A DNA stretch of 64,000 nt, from positions 7,626,001-7,690,000 of the forward strand of contig NC_082613.1 in NCBI RefSeq assembly GCF_030936135.1, written 5' to 3'. A program made the translations under genes and the position numbers. The DNA comes from Gavia stellata. Its lineage: Eukaryota > Chordata > Aves > Gaviiformes > Gaviidae. Below the pieces are notes generated by a model. It did no database searches, was not told where the DNA came from, and saw only the letters and a program-made list of their open reading frames with translations. Positions 58,302-64,000 of the stretch are shown piece by piece. Position 1 is the stretch's first letter; every line of letters starts with the position of its first letter.

Positions 58302-58316
58302 TCAGCCAGCCCGCAT
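58302..58316 (-). other. Upstream ORF in DOK5 5' leader (4 codons)
   Basis: Minus-strand ATG CGG GCT GGC TGA encodes MRAG and ends 35 nt before the DOK5 ATG. It has G at -3 within GCGCGCC ATG C, a moderate Kozak context. It lies in the leader if transcription starts upstream of 58316. Such a minimal uORF could lower initiation at the main ATG or permit re-initiation. Confidence 0.5.
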
Positions 58317-58640
58317 GGCGCGCAGCAGCCTCCGGAGCCGCGCCCCGCTCCGCACCGCCCCGCGGAGCGCCCGCGCCCCGCGGCGGGCCGGGCCGTGGGA
58401 AGGGCTGCGGCAGCGCCCGCCCCGCGCCCTCCCTCTTACAGCCCCGCAGCCCCCCCGGCGGGGGCGTCCGCGCCCCGGCGCCCCTGTCCTGCCACCCCCC
58501 GGCTCCGGAGGGCTCGCGCTCCGCGCCCCCAAAAGTCGGCTCTGAGGAGCAAAACGCTGAGCGCTCCCCCCGGCGCCCACCGCCACGGGCTGGTTCGGGG
58601 CTTGTGCTACCGGCTGCCGAAAGGCTTTACGCCACCCCAC

Positions 58641-61600
58641 GTTGCACCAAGCACCCAGTTTCCCCCAGCTGCAGGCGGGTCTGCTGGGAGCAATCGGATC
58701 TGCCCCACCGTGCTGGGGCGATGAGGATCTGCCCTGTGGTTTTCCCCAGGAAAGTGGGTTTCCCAGAAAGTCGTTCAGATGCCTGAAAGTCTGCCAAGTG
58801 GCACAGCTCCAGGATCTCCTTCTAAAGACTGGTAACCTGAGCTGCTGTCCTACGGCGCACTTCATGTCGTGGAAATGTCACGCGAGCATATGCTGCATTT
58901 TCTAGGCAATGTTGCAGTAATGAAAGACTTTGCCTGGCACTGGGTCCCGGGGTTGCCTTCTGCGTCCCCTGAGCTCTCCTCTTCCAAGAACATTGCCAAG
59001 TACGCAACAAGCCCAGGAGAGAGGGGCTCCACTTGCTCTACATGGGTTACCTGTTAGTGGTACGCTATAAATACTACGCCCTGGAAAGAGGGACCGTTCA
59101 TCTCTTCATAACAACTTTTAATAGCACTACAAATATAGGCAGTCTGAGGAGGAGGTCAGCCAGATAGATGACTTTGACTTGGAGGATTATCATGCCATGG
59201 AAATTACAAATGGGGTAGGAAGGAGAAAGGCAGGGCAGAGAATCACCTCACAGCTGTGCTGGGTGCAGGGCGACGTGGGAGCGATGCCCATTTTTACTTA
59301 GTTGTTCAATGACTGCAAAACTCACCTGTGATAAAACTGGCCCCTTTCTGGTTTAAATGTGTAGCTCCTTCGTATTAGGAGCAGCCAGAAATGATGGTGG
59401 TTGTTCTGCTGTGGTAACAGCATGGTGCTTTCAGTTCTTGCTTGAAGAGGTGATTATGCTTTGCAAGGCTTTAGGAAGTATTAATTGATGGAGTGGATTA
59501 CAGAGATAGAGTGTAAGACTCTCTAGCTGAAGGGCTAATTCACTTAGGATGAAGGAGACAAGTCTGCAGTCCTTGCCTCAGAGTCTACTTTATTATTTTA
59601 CACTTCCCTCTCCTTTTCACTGAGCTGTTTTACAGAATGCAGAAAATAGAACAGCTTCAGCTAGAAACAACAAAAACTTCCACACCCATGCACCAAAATA
59701 CACCAGAAATGAGAAGAATATTCTGAGGCAAGTCCGTCCACTAGGATAACACGACCCTAAATGAACACAGGAGTTGCATATTACAAAGCATATGTTCCTC
59801 ACTGCAGAATTGCCAGGTAATGTGTTTTTGTTAAATATATTGTACAGACCCAAGAACACTGTGAATACCAGTGCCGTAGCACCATTCGTTAGATTTCATC
59901 GCTGGTCGAAAGCTAGAAGTTAAGACACCCAGCCTGCTTCGTCTTGTAGAGAAGTGTGCATTCAGCGTGGAAATATATTTCACAATCTCAAGCACCATAA
60001 AAATACTGATGCTGGAAGCATCAAGTATATTCTAAACCCAGAAAAAAACCCAGAGAGCGCTCATTTTGCTTTCAAAGACATTTGTAGCAGGAAACAAATT
60101 ACAGAGCCACTTTAGATGTGTTTTCAACAAGTTTAGACGTTCCTTCTAATCCCTTCCAGAACCTGTAAACACATACTGCTGATTTCATTAGCCACTAGCA
60201 TATTCTTGCAGGTAAACACATTCCTAAGAGCTTTGCTAAGTAAAGGTGGATTTAAGCCTGTGGTTATTCTTTGATGAATTAGGATATTAGTGTCCACTTA
60301 CATTTTTACTTTGAACAACATAAATCCCTTACACATGCTACGCTGCAAAGAGAAAATGCATTTTAATTCCCATGTGTGCAGTATGTTCCAAGAATGTGCC
60401 AGAAAATCTCATTGTTCAGGTTTTCAACCCAATACTATCACTAGAAAAAAACTTGTTTACCAGGTTTTCAATACTGATGCAAATGTGTGCTCTCACTGTT
60501 CTGACAGGAGTCCTTCTTTCATTTCCCTAGGGGTCTATTGACCATTTGCACTCCCTGTAAAGAAATGCTGCACATGTTTATCTATATTCAAAACTGTTTA
60601 AAACCTTTTTAATAAGCTTTCATTGAAATGCAAATTCTTTTCCTTTTAATGACAATGTTATTGCTATTATTTCTTACGAAGAGAAGAGTCAAGGGTCACT
60701 TTGAAGTACTAGCCTGCTGTTAATAATTTAAGTGGATTATTGTTATATTCTAATCTCATAATAACTATCATTGTGTTGCCCTACAAATGAGCTCGTTTGC
60801 TTTTAGGGCTCTAGAAACAGAAATCGCTGTTACACGTTTTAACTGAAAATGAAGGTATCAGTTTTTTTCAAAATGCCATACTGACATTTTAAAAAGAAGT
60901 TACATTCACCTTATTGTATTTGCAGCATGTCACCCCCTGTGTCCGTGATATTATTTCATCACAGTCTAAAGGCAAAATTTGACAAACATTTCTGAGACTT
61001 ACCAAGTTAAAGAATAAGACCAACCGCAAAGGCCATTTTAAGGAAGCAATATTTTCTGTGGAAGTTATTTCCTTGAACAGATGGAGCTGGTACTAGTCAA
61101 GCATTTCCTGACAAAAAAGTTTCTCATTTGATCACCCTGAAATGATTTTGTGGAAATGTATAACATGCATCAATATTCTTTTATGAAAAGCTCCCATAAC
61201 ATTTGGCTCCGTAAGGTCAAGATGCCAACGTTTTTCCACTACTGTTTTGATTTTTCAGAGTAGTTTAGAAACAGTAACGTCACAATGAAGTGTTCTGACC
61301 TTATCAAGTACTTTGAGGTTACTGGAATGCAATATTTCAAACATATTATCTCCATGAAAAGCTTTTTGGCATTCCTACGTCTAATTTTGTTCTGGCGTGA
61401 GATAAACTTTTGACATTTCCTTCTGATTTTTGCAATGGAAATTCTGAATTTGGACTAGTCCTAGCTGCAAGGAAATGCAAGAGATAATGAGCAAAAATAA
61501 GAGAGTGTCATTCTTTTAAAAACCTGGTGGTTTTGCTATGCTATTGCAAACCTTGAAATCCCTTATTCTCCTTTTTGCAAAGCCAAACCTACAGTGCTGC

Positions 61601-64000
61601 CTTGGATCATTAGGCCAGCCATATTTAATTTTGGAAAAAGAAAAAACGAAGTTTCTTCTGAATTTACTTATTTCACAATGAAGAGATTTGGTTAGTTGTG
61701 CCTTATAATTGTGGCTTGTTCTACCGCTGGTGCTAACGCAAAATCATACGCTGGATCCACAGTACAAAACCACTCAGAAATTCTCTTCCTTCACCATTTA
61801 CGTATCATTGTGCTAACTGATTTTGAGTGAATGAATCCTGCAGCAATGAAGATTTCTCAGATACTTTTCTCTGCTGTTACATCTTCTTCTACGTCTTTGT
61901 TTCTAATATGCCAGTAAGGCTGCCTCTGCAACGGCCAGCACAGTCAGGCTTCAGGCAGAGGAGTAGTATGTTGGGTGACAGAATTCAGGAAACCTTCATA
62001 AAATTTGGGCTAGCCTTTGGAGGTAGCTTACCTGGTGAAGTGAGGGCAGGACCCTTGGTTAAAACATCCTCATTTGCTCCGGGGATTTTTGAATACATTT
62101 GGTATAAAATTGCATTAGTGAAATGCACACATAACTTATTGGCAGAATTACTATGCAGATGTCAGTCAGTGCCAAAACATGAAAATTCATGAGACTGAAC
62201 GGTTAACTTGAAAAAAAGCCCTACCATAACAGAATGTAGGCATATAGCTACTTGCACAGTAAACAGGAAAGTGCCTGCCAGCATAAGCCACTGATAATCA
62301 ATATTTAATGAAAATAAATAATCTATTAACCAGGCTAACATGTCATTTTGCACAGTAATATTGCAGTATCAGCCACTGAAATTACCTTGCCTCTGCACGA
62401 TTCATTCAAATAATTTTGCTTCACGTAGACCAAGGTGGTGAGAGGCAGAGAAGATAGCGGGGGCGGGGGGGGAAGCAGCAAATGAAATGCATTCTTTTAC
62501 TGGAAACTTGGGTTCTGATTGTAATATTTTGTCCCTAACAAAATTACTGTCAACACAGTGAATGTTAAGATAGAAATAAATATATGCTGACTGAATCTGC
62601 AAGCAAAGTGAATCCAGGGTAACATTAGCTATTGAAAAATCCGACTCATTTTGCTTGCTTTGTATTTCTGTGACAGTTACAAGCATTTAAGCAACTTTTT
62701 CATCCTCGGTCTCCTGAAGACATACATCAAGGGACCTTCCTGCATCTGCAGAACACAGCTGGAGGGATTAAGTGGGACTGAGGGGTGGGTCACAAGGTTA
62801 CCACCCATCCTCCCGTTTCCGATAGGTAATTTATCAGAGTCTGCAGTGTATCAAAGCGCAGCTCTGGGACAGGCAGCTCACTCTGATATTTGGCTATGGC
62901 AGAGCTGGAGTGCTACAGCCTGTGCAATTGCAGTTTCCCTGACTGCCTGTTTGGTATTTCCCATCTGAGCCAGCAGAAGAACATTAATCCCAGAGTAGGT
63001 CCCAAAATATGCAACTGTCATCTTTATTGAGCCGTGAGTAGCCAATGCAGCAGTGCCAAAGACTCAGACCTCAGTGACAACTGAATCCGGATTACACCAT
63101 GTGCACGTGAACGACTCGTTCCTGTTTGTCTGTGTGTTTGGATTTAACTGTGTTGCTTGTGTAGGTGGATTTCACTGCACAACATAGGTGGTTGTCATTG
63201 GGGCTGGCCCAGCTAAACCCCACATACATTGAATAATTCCTCCAAGAGATCCTTCAAAACAGGACCTACCACCACTGATGGTAAAATCAGTATCTTCTGG
63301 GATAGGGCAGACAAGACAGTGAAGACAAGCCTGCTAAAGGGTATCTCAAGAGCCAAATCGCCAATACCAAGCTGTGAGTGAGATTTAGCACATAAAGGTG
63401 TAGAAATCATACCATAAATGGATGTTTTGCCTATTCCACGCTCACAAAGGAACTTGACTGGGAAAGCATTAATGGTACCCAGGGAAATATTTAAGCCAGG
63501 GCCTATATTTAATGGTATCTAAAATTTTTAAGAAGGTCATTCTGTAGAAACCTAAACCTTGCCCCTGGTAATGTTGTCTAGGAAGAGGGTTTGGGGTTAC
63601 TACTCGCAGTCAGGCTGCAGTATGCCTCATCAGTGCTGTAGCAAGATGCTGGCTGCTATTACAGATTATTGAAATAAATAATTTACTATTATCATGCTGC
63701 AAGAAAAGCATCAGATAAATTTCAATTTAAACCTGAATGTTAAGGGTTTCACTTGAAAATTCAAATAGAAGCTTCTTTATGTAACTTTAAACTTTAAACG
63801 TGAGAAGTTGTTTCTAAATTAGACTTCAGTGTATATATTTATAGATATTCCAATACTGATTGATTCCAGTGAATTTATTTCCTGTTGTTTTGCCCTAAAT
63901 ACTCATTACTGAGCCAATATCAAGCTAATCTGATGTCTGTGTTAACAATGTCTACAAGGCAAATTCTTATCTTGACTCAGTGCATATTTAAGCATTTATT
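58641..64000. other. Upstream flank of DOK5
   Basis: About 5.4 kb beyond the promoter island. The sequence quickly becomes AT-rich and complex, with a short G-rich run at 62458-62472. I found no recognisable exon, RNA gene or transposon on either strand. Distal DOK5 regulatory elements are possible but not identifiable from sequence alone. Confidence 0.6.

Overview
The window is vertebrate nuclear DNA, almost certainly from a bird. It is AT-rich, gene-poor and low in repeats. Near 40.8 kb it carries the diagnostic 3' tail of an avian CR1 LINE. Its one recognisable gene has long introns with GT-AG boundaries. There is no operon structure, phage, CRISPR array or other prokaryotic signal, and the many short open frames are mostly chance.

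The gene is DOK5 (docking protein 5) on the minus strand. All eight coding exons are present, from the ATG at 58266 down to the stop at 14280. The spliced frame is 924 nt and encodes 307 residues, with no frameshift or internal stop. It has an N-terminal PH domain (exons 1-4), an IRS-type PTB domain (end of exon 4 to exon 6) and a short C-terminal tail (exons 7-8). Intron lengths from 5' to 3' are about 20.2, 10.5, 0.1, 0.7, 1.35, 7.3 and 2.8 kb. The promoter lies in a CpG island at about 57.6-58.6 kb, and the 3' UTR ends at a single AATAAA near 13.69 kb.

Layout on the + strand: 1-8.75 kb is intergenic DNA with no recognised gene. At 8.75-9.08 kb is an orphan CpG island with a good splice-donor match. 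At 9.1-13.66 kb is more intergenic DNA. DOK5 occupies 13.67 to about 58.6 kb. Upstream flank runs from 58.6 to 64 kb.

I see no evidence of a new multi-gene system. The observations most worth checking are: a ~335 bp inverted duplication with a ~1.05 kb spacer inside intron 6; a canonical G-quadruplex motif about 95 nt upstream of exon 7 on the transcribed strand; the orphan CpG island 4.6 kb beyond the 3' end; octamer/homeodomain-type motifs in short intron 4; and weak or competing splice sites that could change the DOK5 C-terminus.
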